NCBI GenBank assembly: GCA_013205365.1
Contig: JABMNC010000061.1
Location: 1 to 31,706, forward strand
Length of the DNA: 31,706 nt
Direction of reading: 5' to 3'
Origin: Cryomorphaceae bacterium
Lineage (GTDB): Bacteria; Bacteroidota; Bacteroidia; Flavobacteriales; Schleiferiaceae
The position numbers were made by a program, and so were the translations under genes. Below, in pieces: positions 23,331 to 31,129 of this stretch (its first letter is position 1; the number at the start of each line of letters is the position of its first letter). Under the pieces are notes generated by a model. It was not told the DNA's origin. It ran no database searches and worked only from the letters and a program-made list of their open reading frames with translations.

Positions 23331-24436
23331 GGTTCCTCGCGGCGTTGCGACTGATAGATGGCAGCCTGATGCTGTACCGAGTACCGGTGCACGAGTTCAA
23401 AAAAGGCCCTCACGTACTTGGGGTCAATTCCCACATCCTTGGCCTGGGCCTCGCGCTGCTTGAGCATATTGATCCATCGATCCATCTGAAACACACTGGC
23501 CCCGAGCTCCAGTTTGCGCTGCGCCAGACGCTCCACGATTTGCTGCCGTTTTTGCAGCAGCTCTACGAGTTGGGCATCAATAAAATCCAGGCCCTCGCGG
23601 TCGGCACTGAGGCTAGTCAGGATTGCTTCAGGATCGGCTCGTTCCAGGTAGTTCGCGAGCCGGTCGAGCAGGGCAGTCAGTCGCGCTGGGGTAATCTGCT
23701 GCGCGGCGTCGCTCAGGGCATCGTCGGGGTTTGGGTGAATTTCTATCATCAGCCCGTCGAGGGCCAAGTCCATGGCAATCTGAGAAACGGACTCTACAAG
23801 GTCTCGTTGGCCCGCAATATGGCTGGGATCGCAAAAAATGGGAAGGTCTGGAGCGTGCCGCCGCAGTTCAAAGGTTAGCTCCCAGCGCGGGTCGTTTCGG
23901 TAGGGTTCGGGATTGGCGGCAAAGAAGCCTCGGTGCACGGCAGCCAAGTCGCTTGAGCCGAGTTTGTCGAGCCGTTCGAGGGCGCCAATCCATAGGCCCA
24001 GGTCGGCATGAATAGGGTTTTTAACGAGCACCGGAATCTTGGCGCCTTTGAGGGCCTCGGCGATTTCTTGCACATAAAAGGGACTCACTGTGGTGCGGGC
24101 GCCCAACCAAACGGCGTCGGCCTTCGCTGCCAGTGCGCGCTCCACGTGCTGGGGGTTTCCGACCTCGACCACAAAGGGAAGGCCAACCTCGGCACGCATA
24201 ATTTGCAGCCACTCAAGGGCGTTGTAGCCTGCGCCTTCGAAGGTTCCAGGGCGGGTTCGGGGCTTCCAAACTCCGGCCCTAAAAAGCAGCGTGCGCCCGT
24301 CTGCCTTGAGCGCACGGGCCGTTTCAAGCACTTGGTCCAAGGATTCGGCCGAGCAGGGCCCCGCTATAACCCAAGGCTCCCCAATTTGCGGACTCCAAGG
24401 GCCAAAAGGGAGTTGGCGGCGGGCTGCGGCACTCAT
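23327..24436 (-). CDS. Bifunctional DAHP synthase/chorismate mutase (type II)
   Basis: A fusion for aromatic amino acid synthesis. Residues 1 to about 265 are a class I-beta DAHP synthase, condensing PEP and erythrose-4-phosphate. It carries VIAGPCSAES, WKPRTRPGTFEGAG, VLVKNPIHADLGLW and FCDPSHIAGQR. About 280-360 are an AroQ-type chorismate mutase helical domain (LDFIDAQLVELLQKRQQIVERLA and QMDRWINML). The attached mutase probably makes the synthase sensitive to prephenate or chorismate, as in other such fusions. It overlaps rsmI and recJ by four bases each. In this setting it is the only aromatic-pathway gene, so the operon is not pathway-specific. Confidence 0.94.
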   Translation of the reverse strand: MSAAARRQLPFGPWSPQIGEPWVIAGPCSAESLDQVLETARALKADGRTLLFRAGVWKPRTRPGTFEGAGYNALEWLQIMRAEVGLPFVVEVGNPQHVERALAAKADAVWLGARTTVSPFYVQEIAEALKGAKIPVLVKNPIHADLGLWIGALERLDKLGSSDLAAVHRGFFAANPEPYRNDPRWELTFELRRHAPDLPIFCDPSHIAGQRDLVESVSQIAMDLALDGLMIEIHPNPDDALSDAAQQITPARLTALLDRLANYLERADPEAILTSLSADREGLDFIDAQLVELLQKRQQIVERLAQRKLELGASVFQMDRWINMLKQREAQAKDVGIDPKYVRAFFELVHRYSVQHQAAIYQSQRREEP

Positions 24437-25131
24437 TCGTTTTCTGTTTTTAAGGGCACTTTGGCGCCCTCTATGATAACCACGAGTTCACCACGCGGTT
24501 CGGTCAGGCTAAAGTAGGCCTGCAACTCTGCGGCGCTGCCGCGGTGGTAGGTTTCGTGTATCTTGCTCAGCTCGCGCACCACGCAAATGCCGCGGTCTGC
24601 TCCGAGCCATTCCACCACTTCACCCAAGAGCTTGCGCAAGCGATGCGGAGACTCATAGGCCACGATGGTCCGCGCCTCGTCGCGCCAACTTTGTATGCGC
24701 GTTTGCCGTCCTTTTTTTTGCGGAACAAAGCCTTCAAAAACAAAACGGTCGCAGGGGAATCCGCTGGCAACCAGGGCAGGAATAAGTGCGGTGGGGCCGG
24801 GCAAGGCCTCGACAACCAAACCCGCTTGGATGCAGGCGCGAACCAGCAAAAAACCGGGATCGCTGATTCCTGGGGTGCCTGCATCACTGGCCAGGGCGAC
24901 GTGCTTGGAGCTGGCCTCGACCAGCTTGACCAAGGCCTCGGTATGGGCGTGCTCGTTGTGCATGTGGTAGGCACGGAGCTTGGCCTCTAAGCCCAACAAT
25001 TTTAACAGCTTGCCCGTCGTGCGGGTGTCTTCGGCAAGAACCAAGTCGGCCTCAACCAGCGCCACTTTGGCACGCTCGGTGATATCTCCCAGGTTGCCCA
25101 AGGGGGTCGGGACCAGTACTAGTTTGCCCAT
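24433..25131 (-). CDS. rsmI: 16S rRNA (cytidine(1402)-2'-O)-methyltransferase
   Basis: RsmI methylates the 2'-OH of C1402 in the ribosomal decoding centre using SAM. The 232-residue protein of the tetrapyrrole-methylase fold shows LVPTPLGNLGDITERA at the N-terminus, LAEDTRTTGKLLKLLG, the SAM loop ASDAGTPGISDPG, and ESPHRLRKLL. It directly abuts the coiled-coil gene upstream with no spacer and overlaps the DAHP synthase gene by four bases, consistent with translational coupling. Confidence 0.96.
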   Translation of the reverse strand: MGKLVLVPTPLGNLGDITERAKVALVEADLVLAEDTRTTGKLLKLLGLEAKLRAYHMHNEHAHTEALVKLVEASSKHVALASDAGTPGISDPGFLLVRACIQAGLVVEALPGPTALIPALVASGFPCDRFVFEGFVPQKKGRQTRIQSWRDEARTIVAYESPHRLRKLLGEVVEWLGADRGICVVRELSKIHETYHRGSAAELQAYFSLTEPRGELVVIIEGAKVPLKTENE

Positions 25132-25920
25132 TTAGTCAAACCGGGCGTAGACCAGTTTCAAGAAGCGTTCTGCCACGTCGGGGCAGGCGCTCCAGTCGTA
25201 CTCGGGCTGCAGGGCTTCGACAATGAAGGTTTCGCACTCCGATTTGGACTCGAGGGTCGAGAGGTAGGCCACAACACGCTGGTAGTCGTGGTCGTCTCCG
25301 CCAAAAAGGCTTTTCACAAAGGCCAATCGGTCATTGAGCCCCGCATTCAGAGAGGCGTAGCTGGAGTTCACCGACCGCTGCGGACCTCTTGGCTGCTCGC
25401 TTGCTGCGGGTGCAGAGGGGGTCTGTGGTTCGGGCTGCGCCTGCATTGATAGGGTTGCGGACTCTTGCTCGAGCTCGTAGGGAGACGCTTGCACCGAATC
25501 GGCAGCGGGCTCCATGACAGCCTCCAGTTTGGCGGGCTCCTGCATGGCAGGCGCTTGGCTCGCGGACTCTTGGCTCGCGGACTCTTGGCTCGCGGACTCT
25601 TGGCTCGCGGACTCTTGGGCGACAGCCTCAAGGCGCAGTGCCACCGCAGCGGCAAGGGCAGCTTCGGCATCGGCTTGGGCCTGGGCAAATTCTGCCTTGG
25701 CTGTGGCTTGAGCCTCCTCCTGAGCCTTGGCTAGGGCCGCGTGGGCCGCGGCAAACTGCACCTCGGCCTCGGACTGAATCGATTGAAGCGCAGCCCGCAG
25801 TTTGGCTTGGTGGGCAAGCAGCAGAAGGGATTCGAGTTCGCGCAACTGCGCATCACTGGCTACCTCGGATTGAAGCGAAAGGAAAAGGCCAGAAAGGGCC
25901 GAATTTAGGTCGATGCTCAT
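25132..25920 (-). CDS. Coiled-coil protein with conserved Bacteroidota C-terminal domain, function unknown
   Basis: A 262-residue cytosolic protein in three parts. About 1-35 is a hydrophobic N-terminal helix (MSIDLNSALSGLFLSLQSEV). About 36-115 is an Ala/Glu/Gln-rich coiled coil, followed by a low-complexity linker with four tandem QESAS units and Pro/Ala/Gln stretches to about 190. About 195-262 is a conserved-looking domain (NAGLNDRLAFVKSLFGGDDH, YSTLE-like helix, ERFLKLVYARF). The C-terminal pattern resembles conserved hypothetical proteins of Bacteroidota that often have a variable linker. The frame is open to 25992, but the start at 25920 gives the sensible N-terminus and avoids the tdk gene. 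It is the first gene of the eight-gene train. Confidence 0.8.
   Translation of the reverse strand: MSIDLNSALSGLFLSLQSEVASDAQLRELESLLLLAHQAKLRAALQSIQSEAEVQFAAAHAALAKAQEEAQATAKAEFAQAQADAEAALAAAVALRLEAVAQESASQESASQESASQESASQAPAMQEPAKLEAVMEPAADSVQASPYELEQESATLSMQAQPEPQTPSAPAASEQPRGPQRSVNSSYASLNAGLNDRLAFVKSLFGGDDHDYQRVVAYLSTLESKSECETFIVEALQPEYDWSACPDVAERFLKLVYARFD
25554..25618 (-). repeat. Tandem 15-base repeat, four perfect copies plus a partial
   Basis: The unit CTTGGCTCGCGGACT (plus strand) repeats at 25554, 25569, 25584 and 25599 without a single difference, then CTTGG begins a fifth copy. Because 15 is a multiple of three, changes in copy number add or remove QESAS units from the coiled-coil protein without shifting the frame. 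Confidence 0.93.
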
Positions 25921-25932
25921 GGTTGAAAGCCG

Positions 25933-25940
25933 TAGTTTAG
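25933..25940 (+). promoter_or_regulatory. Candidate -7 promoter element, tdk
   Basis: TAGTTTAG is one base from TAnnTTTG and is followed by CTGA and the GTG at 25945. The spacing equals that at other putatively leaderless genes in the window and favours the GTG start. Confidence 0.35.
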
Positions 25941-25944
25941 CTGA

Positions 25945-26532
25945 GTGGAAAAGTACGAAATGTTCCAAGAGCGCGCGCCCCGATTTGGGCACATTGAGGT
26001 AATCGCTGGCTCCATGTTTTCAGGCAAGACCGAGGAGCTCATTCGCCGGCTCAAACGCGCCAAGATTGCACAACTAAAAGTCCTGATTGTTAAACCAATA
26101 ACAGACAACCGCTTCGCCGAAAACGAGGTGGTAACCCATGACCAGGCGCGCATGAATGCCCTTCCGGTAGCATCCGCACGAGAAATTATTGCCCTTGCGA
26201 GCGAGTCCGATGTCGTTGGAATTGATGAAGCCCAGTTTTTTGACATGGACATCGTGGCCGTAGCCAACGAGCTTGCCAATGCAGGCAAGCGCGTGATTCT
26301 GGCTGGTCTAGACATGGACTACCACGGCGAGCCCTTTGGCCCAATGCCCAACCTGATGGCCGTGGCGGAGTTTGTTACCAAGGTGCATGCCGTCTGCGTG
26401 CGAAGCGGAGAGCTGGCCAATTACTCCCACCGGCTCACTGCCGACCCCAACCGGGTTATGCTTGGTGACCGACGAACCTACGAGCCCCTGTCGAGGGCGG
26501 AATTTGTTCGCGAACGACGCAGCACCAAGTAG
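25945..26532 (+). CDS. tdk: Thymidine kinase (type II)
   Basis: Salvages thymidine and deoxyuridine by phosphorylation. The 195 residues show the P-loop GSMFSGKTEELIRRLKRA, the Walker B-like GIDEAQFFD, the lasso-region TKVHAVCVRSGELANYSHR, and LGDRRTYEPLSR. The structural zinc usually held by four Cys appears lost: only the Cys of AVC remains, with Ser or other residues at the second position of that pair and at the YEPLSR pair. I prefer GTG 25945 because of the promoter spacing; ATG 25960 (MFQERAPRFG) is the alternative. The murF-alr gene starts four bases after the stop, so they form an operon. Confidence 0.94.
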   Translation: MEKYEMFQERAPRFGHIEVIAGSMFSGKTEELIRRLKRAKIAQLKVLIVKPITDNRFAENEVVTHDQARMNALPVASAREIIALASESDVVGIDEAQFFDMDIVAVANELANAGKRVILAGLDMDYHGEPFGPMPNLMAVAEFVTKVHAVCVRSGELANYSHRLTADPNRVMLGDRRTYEPLSRAEFVRERRSTK

Positions 26533-26536
26533 GAGC

Positions 26537-28822
26537 ATGACCCCAGTGCAATGGTCCCTAGCCCAACTGGCCTCCCTGATTGGGGCCAAGCTGCATTCTA
26601 CCCAGCCCGAACGGATCGTTCGCAGAATGGCCAGCGATTCGAGAACGATTCAGACCGAGCCTGCCCTTTTTTGGGCCCTAACGACCGCCTCGGGCGACGG
26701 GCACCGGCACCTTGAAGAAGCTTTGGAGCGCGGCTGCCTCGCCGCGGTAGTATCGGTGCAAGGTTGGGCAGACCACCCGGTCGCCGGCCTCGACGTCTTG
26801 GTGGTCGACGACGTTTGGTCGGCACTCTACCTTCTTGCCGCAGCCCATCGAGCCGCATTCAACGGAACCGTCTTGGCCATAACCGGATCCAACGGCAAGA
26901 CCAGCGTCAAGGAACAGCTTGCCCACCTCATGGCCGACCCCACCGTAGTGCGCAGCCCGCGCAGCTATAATTCCAGGCTCGGCGTACCCTTGTCGGTACT
27001 TCAGTTCCCCCTAGACGCATCAGTGTGGCTCGTCGAGGTGGGCGTTTCGGAGGCTGGCGGCATGGCGCGCTTCACCCCTTGGCTCAAGCCCACCCACGGA
27101 ATTTTCACCGGAATCGGTGACGCCCACGACGAGGGTTTTGCCAGCCGAGCGCAGAAGCTTCGCGAGAAACGTTCGCTTTTTGAGGGCGTGACTGCTTTGG
27201 TAGTGCCCGAAGACAAGGACCATGAAGGCATGCAAAGCCCCCTGTGCTCTGAAGGGGGGGGTTGGATCGGCCCCGACGGCCAGCGCTTTGCCCAAGCCCA
27301 GGATTCCCAGGCGGAACGCTCCAATGCCTTTATGGCCCTGACGGCCTGCTACATGCTGGGCAGGGTTCCGCGCAATTTTGAAACCCGCCCTTGCGGCCCC
27401 CTTAGGCTGGAACGAAGACCCGCCCGGTGGGGAGGCAGCCTTTTAATCGATCGCTATGCCCTCGACGAGGCCTCGGTAGAAGAAGCTCTCGGGCTCTTGG
27501 CTCAAGAAGACAGTCAAACCAGAACGGCGGTGATTTTTGATGCGGACTTTGGCCGATGGCAGTCCGCAATAGAAGGCTGGGCCAAGCGCTACCCTATGAT
27601 TCAGATTGACTTGGCTCATCCGCAGGATTCCGCACCAGGAATAGCCCAGTCGGGAGCGGTTCTGCTCAAGGGCCATGGCGTAGAAGCTGCGCTTGAGGCC
27701 CGTTTGGCCCGCCAGCACGACAGCCTGGTGGAGATAGATCTCGATGCCCTTGAGGCGAATCTGCGTCATTATCGCTCCCTGCTCCCTCCCCAAACCCGAG
27801 TTATGGCCATGATCAAGGCTAATGCCTACGGCCTGGGCGCAGTAGTTCTCGCACGGGCATTGGAACGCCATCGGGTACATTATTTGGGTGTTGCCTACCC
27901 CGAAGAGGGCCGTGAACTGCGTGAAGCGGGAATTCGCAGTCCCATAATGGTTCTGAATCCCGGAGACCCCTCTTTTGAATTGATGCTGCGCTACCGCCTA
28001 GAGCCTGAGCTTTTTAGCTGGGAACGTCTGGCGGCTTTTGCCGAAGCCTACGGCCGATATCCCGAGGCACTGGGGGACGTTTTAGTACACATTAAGGTAG
28101 ACAGCGGCATGCATCGTCTCGGTTTTGAACCCCACGAAGGCCTGGCCGTCGCTCAGGCCTTGGCAAAACTCCCTGGAGTACGGGTTGCCTCGGTACTCAG
28201 TCATTTTGCAGCCGCCGAAGACCCGCAGCAGGATGACTTTAGCCGCGCACAGTGGGACGCATTCAGCCGCTTTGCCGACGACCTTGAGGGCGAACTTCAG
28301 ATCAAAGTTTGGCGCCACATGGCCAACACCCCAGCGGTCGCTCGCCATCCTTGGGCAGCCGGAGACATGGTCCGCCTCGGAATCGGCTTAATGGGCGCCT
28401 CTCCCGTCGCGAGCGACGCAAAACAGCTTCAGCCGGTGGTTCAGGTGACTACAACCCTGAGCCAGCTGCGCAAAGTCCCTGCTGGCCAGGGTATAAGCTA
28501 CGGTAGCACCGACTCCGCCCCCCACGAACGCCTTATTGCCACCCTCCCGATTGGCTACGCAGACGGAATTCCGCGGGCCTTGAGCAACGGCCGAGGTCAG
28601 GCCTATGCGAAGGGCCATTTTATGCCCATTGTGGGCAGGGTATGCATGGATATGCTCATGGTGGATGCCACGAATACGGGCCTAAGGGTAGGCGACAGGG
28701 TGGAATTACTGGGTCGGCACATACTGCTCGAGGACCTCGCTAAATCATGTGGAACCATTAGTTATGAGGTACTTACCGGTCTTTCGCCCCGTTTGCCTCG
28801 CTTGGCCGCAAACGGTCTTTAG
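26537..28822 (+). CDS. Bifunctional MurF-type ligase/alanine racemase fusion
   Basis: A fusion of UDP-MurNAc-tripeptide:D-Ala-D-Ala ligase (1 to about 395) and PLP-dependent alanine racemase (about 396-761). It thus joins D-Ala production to its use in peptidoglycan precursor synthesis. MurF half: P-loop GSNGKTS (117-123), SPRSYNSRLGVPLSVL, EVGVSEAGGM, and the carbamylated-Lys region AQKLREKRSLFEG. Racemase half: PLP lysine K427 in MIKANAYGLG, catalytic Y655 in GISYGS, and RVCMDMLMVD. The central MurF domain looks shortened (about 225-262), and the C-terminal domain reads DRYALDE where relatives have DSYNSDL. ATG 26537 follows tdk by four bases; the longer frame to 26372 only overlaps tdk. 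Confidence 0.94.
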   Translation: MTPVQWSLAQLASLIGAKLHSTQPERIVRRMASDSRTIQTEPALFWALTTASGDGHRHLEEALERGCLAAVVSVQGWADHPVAGLDVLVVDDVWSALYLLAAAHRAAFNGTVLAITGSNGKTSVKEQLAHLMADPTVVRSPRSYNSRLGVPLSVLQFPLDASVWLVEVGVSEAGGMARFTPWLKPTHGIFTGIGDAHDEGFASRAQKLREKRSLFEGVTALVVPEDKDHEGMQSPLCSEGGGWIGPDGQRFAQAQDSQAERSNAFMALTACYMLGRVPRNFETRPCGPLRLERRPARWGGSLLIDRYALDEASVEEALGLLAQEDSQTRTAVIFDADFGRWQSAIEGWAKRYPMIQIDLAHPQDSAPGIAQSGAVLLKGHGVEAALEARLARQHDSLVEIDLDALEANLRHYRSLLPPQTRVMAMIKANAYGLGAVVLARALERHRVHYLGVAYPEEGRELREAGIRSPIMVLNPGDPSFELMLRYRLEPELFSWERLAAFAEAYGRYPEALGDVLVHIKVDSGMHRLGFEPHEGLAVAQALAKLPGVRVASVLSHFAAAEDPQQDDFSRAQWDAFSRFADDLEGELQIKVWRHMANTPAVARHPWAAGDMVRLGIGLMGASPVASDAKQLQPVVQVTTTLSQLRKVPAGQGISYGSTDSAPHERLIATLPIGYADGIPRALSNGRGQAYAKGHFMPIVGRVCMDMLMVDATNTGLRVGDRVELLGRHILLEDLAKSCGTISYEVLTGLSPRLPRLAANGL

Positions 28823-28824
28823 GC

Positions 28825-28832
28825 TACCTTGG
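28825..28832 (+). promoter_or_regulatory. Candidate -7 promoter element, O-antigen ligase-like gene
   Basis: TACCTTGG is one base from TAnnTTTG and is followed by CTCCT and the GTG at 28838. The in-frame TTG at 28829 falls inside this element, which argues against that start. Confidence 0.35.
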
Positions 28833-28837
28833 CTCCT

Positions 28838-29962
28838 GTGGAACGCCTAATTATTGCCTACTTTGTGCGCGCTGCAGTGATTCTCATGCCCTGGTGGGAC
28901 CTCGGCAGCGGAATCGCCTTTGCGGCTGCAGCAATGCTCTCGCTGGCCTCCGCACGAGGAAGATGGCGACCCATACCCGTAGATCTGGCCTTGTGGTCTG
29001 GATTTGCCGCCATTGCAGCCAGTGCGCTCTGGACTTCCGCTCCATCCTTTGAAACCCTGCTGCGCTGGTCTCCCCTGATTTATGTTCCCTTGGCAATGCG
29101 CCGGCAGCATCGTGCATGGAGCGGTGGCCTCATTGCGGGCGGAATTCTTTTAGCCCTCGGCCTCTTGGGTAACGGAATCGTTCAGTCCATCAAGGCAGAA
29201 AGCCTTAGACCCTTTCTTTACCGTGATTTCGCGGAATTTGCCCACCAGCACAGCTACCTCACGCTCTACCTAGGTCTTGCCGCGGCCGCGCTATCCGCCG
29301 ACACCTGGTTTCCGCCGGCCCTGCGCAGGCTTACGCTGCTCCTTTTTGCCCTTGTGGTGCTGCTTGCCGGCAGCCGAATGGGCATAGCCGCAGTGTCCGT
29401 CGGAGCCCTCTGGTGGTATTTGGGACGGACTACATTGCGCGCAGTGCTTCCCAAAGTACTGGCGGCATGCGCCCTAATCGCAGTGTTTTTAGTGATACTT
29501 CCCTCGGAACGCGGCCTGGGTAAATTCTTGAAGGCGGACCCCTACTGGGCCACTGGGTCGGTGGACAGCCGCGTGGTGCAGGCCAAGGCTGCCTGGAGGC
29601 TCATTGAGCAGCAACCCCTGCTTGGGCATGGGGTTGACCGGGTGCAGCCCGAGCTCGACCGGGTATACCGCGATTGGAACTACCGTTTTGGAATCAAGCG
29701 GCAGCTCAATGTGCACAACCAGTTTCTTCAGCTTTGGGCAGGCATTGGCCTTTGGGGCATGGGCATTTGGCTAATCGGACTTGCCTACTGCGCCAATAAA
29801 TTGCCTTGGAACCGCGGGGCGCAGGCTCTTGCCATCACGGTGCTTTTGCTTTTGCTCACCGAGTCCATGCTCGAGAGGGCCATGGGCATAGCCCTACTCG
29901 CCTCGGCCATGCACCAGAGCCTGCCTCGTGGCATGGGCAAAGTTCAGGGACGGCGAGCCTAA
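28838..29962 (+). CDS. O-antigen ligase/polymerase-like membrane protein (Wzy_C family)
   Basis: A polytopic inner-membrane protein of 374 residues with about ten or more hydrophobic helices. The large periplasmic loop (about 230-285) has the pattern of O-antigen ligases and polymerases: RVVQAKAAWRLIEQQPLLGHG, then LNVHNQFLQLWAGIGLWG, with the conserved Arg and His. It probably polymerises or ligates a surface glycan on the periplasmic side, but WaaL, Wzy and other ligases cannot be told apart here. I chose GTG 28838 over TTG 28829 because of the upstream element. It follows murF-alr by 15 bases and converges with rnpA. It is the only glycan assembly gene of this type in the window. Confidence 0.85.
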   Translation: MERLIIAYFVRAAVILMPWWDLGSGIAFAAAAMLSLASARGRWRPIPVDLALWSGFAAIAASALWTSAPSFETLLRWSPLIYVPLAMRRQHRAWSGGLIAGGILLALGLLGNGIVQSIKAESLRPFLYRDFAEFAHQHSYLTLYLGLAAAALSADTWFPPALRRLTLLLFALVVLLAGSRMGIAAVSVGALWWYLGRTTLRAVLPKVLAACALIAVFLVILPSERGLGKFLKADPYWATGSVDSRVVQAKAAWRLIEQQPLLGHGVDRVQPELDRVYRDWNYRFGIKRQLNVHNQFLQLWAGIGLWGMGIWLIGLAYCANKLPWNRGAQALAITVLLLLLTESMLERAMGIALLASAMHQSLPRGMGKVQGRRA

Positions 29963-29969
29963 GAGGCCT

Positions 29970-30347
29970 TCACCACTTGGCCTTATCCAAAAGACCGCGA
30001 AGGCTGGCACGCATTCCCAGTAGGGACGGATTGGCTGCGCCGGTATAGATCAAGCCAATGATCTTAGGCGTACCAGCTTCAAGCCACTGCAAGTGAAGTT
30101 CGCCCCGTTCCAGCCTCCAGGATTCGCGCAGCAATCGCTTGATGCGGTTGCGGACGGTTGCCTGCTTAAATTGTTTTTTTGGTGCGGCCACCAGAACCTG
30201 AACTCCACGAACCAAGGGTTCGGGCGATGCGGTCCAGACGAGCCTCAAGCCTTCATGGGCTGCACCTCGGGAGGTTCGGCTAAATAGGAGTGCAATGGAC
30301 GATCGCGACTTAAGGCGCTCCTCGCGGGGAAAGCGCAAGTCAGCCAT
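29970..30347 (-). CDS. rnpA: Ribonuclease P protein component
   Basis: The protein subunit of RNase P, which matures tRNA 5' ends with the catalytic RNA. The 125 residues are basic, with the N-terminal FPREERLKSRSSIALLFS and the RNR signature in ATVRNRIKRLLRES. Its ATG shares a base with the hemD stop (TAATG), so it is coupled to hemD rather than to the rpmH gene seen beside rnpA in many bacteria. The hemD-rnpA arrangement is, from memory, common in Bacteroidota. Confidence 0.95.
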   Translation of the reverse strand: MADLRFPREERLKSRSSIALLFSRTSRGAAHEGLRLVWTASPEPLVRGVQVLVAAPKKQFKQATVRNRIKRLLRESWRLERGELHLQWLEAGTPKIIGLIYTGAANPSLLGMRASLRGLLDKAKW

Positions 30348-31129
30348 TACTTGCCCTTGTTGGCTTCGTCGACGTAGGCCTCTAGCGCCTGAGCCATCGA
30401 TGCAAATTTGGGCGAGGGCACGGTGATGTCTACGATGAGGTTGTGGTCTTGGGCCGCCTGATGGGACGTGCTGCCAAAGGCCGCGATGCGGGTTCCATCT
30501 TGCACGAATCCGGGAAAATTTTTAAAGAGCGACTTGATTCCCTCGGGGCTAAAGAAGACCAGCATGTCGTAGGTCACCTCCTTGAGGTCGCTGAGGTCGG
30601 CGGCCACGGTTTGGAACATCACGGCACGCGTCCATTTGATGTTGGCGGCCTCGAGGGCAGCGGGCACCTCGGGATTGAGCACGTCAGAAGTAGGCATTAA
30701 AAAATGCTCACCGCGCTGTTTTTTTAGCATGGGCACCAGGTCGTTAATGTTCGACTTGGCCGGGTAAATCTTACGCTTGCGGTAGGGAATGAACTTTTGA
30801 AGGTAGAAGGCCACGGCCTCTGAGGTGCAGAAGAACTTCCAGTTCGGATTTATCGCTACGCGCATCTCCTCGCACATGCGAAAGAAGTTTTCGATTGCGT
30901 TGCGGCTTGTGAAGATGAACGACTTGAATTCAATAATGGAGATCTTGTCTTTGCGAAATTCCGCAGCAGACACGCCCTTAACTTCAATGAAGGGGCGAAA
31001 GTCGAGTTTAATTTTGTGCTTTTCGGCCAGCTGTAGGTAGGGAACATTGCCAACTTGGGCCTCCGGCTGGGAGACCAAGATGCTTTTTACTTTGCGTTTG
31101 CGCTCAACCAATGATAGATCCATAACCAT
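30347..31129 (-). CDS. hemD: Uroporphyrinogen-III synthase
   Basis: Cyclises hydroxymethylbilane to uroporphyrinogen III in haem synthesis. The family diverges widely, but the pattern fits: KSILVSQPEAQVG near the N-terminus, FIFTSRNAIENFF, FCTSEAVAFYL, FLMPTSDVLNPEVPAAL, DMLVFFSPEGIKSLF and IAAFGSTSHQAA. The frame is open to 31150, but that start (TTG) lies within a TACCTTTG promoter element, so ATG 31129 (or 31123) is preferred, giving 260 residues. It overlaps the 3' end of the DUF4271 gene by about 43 bases and is coupled to rnpA. Confidence 0.9.
   Translation of the reverse strand: MVMDLSLVERKRKVKSILVSQPEAQVGNVPYLQLAEKHKIKLDFRPFIEVKGVSAAEFRKDKISIIEFKSFIFTSRNAIENFFRMCEEMRVAINPNWKFFCTSEAVAFYLQKFIPYRKRKIYPAKSNINDLVPMLKKQRGEHFLMPTSDVLNPEVPAALEAANIKWTRAVMFQTVAADLSDLKEVTYDMLVFFSPEGIKSLFKNFPGFVQDGTRIAAFGSTSHQAAQDHNLIVDITVPSPKFASMAQALEAYVDEANKGK

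Noticed and set aside
26372..26536. Upstream extension of the murF-alr frame inside tdk
   Set aside because: It lies wholly within the well-supported tdk coding region; MurF homology starts at ATG 26537.
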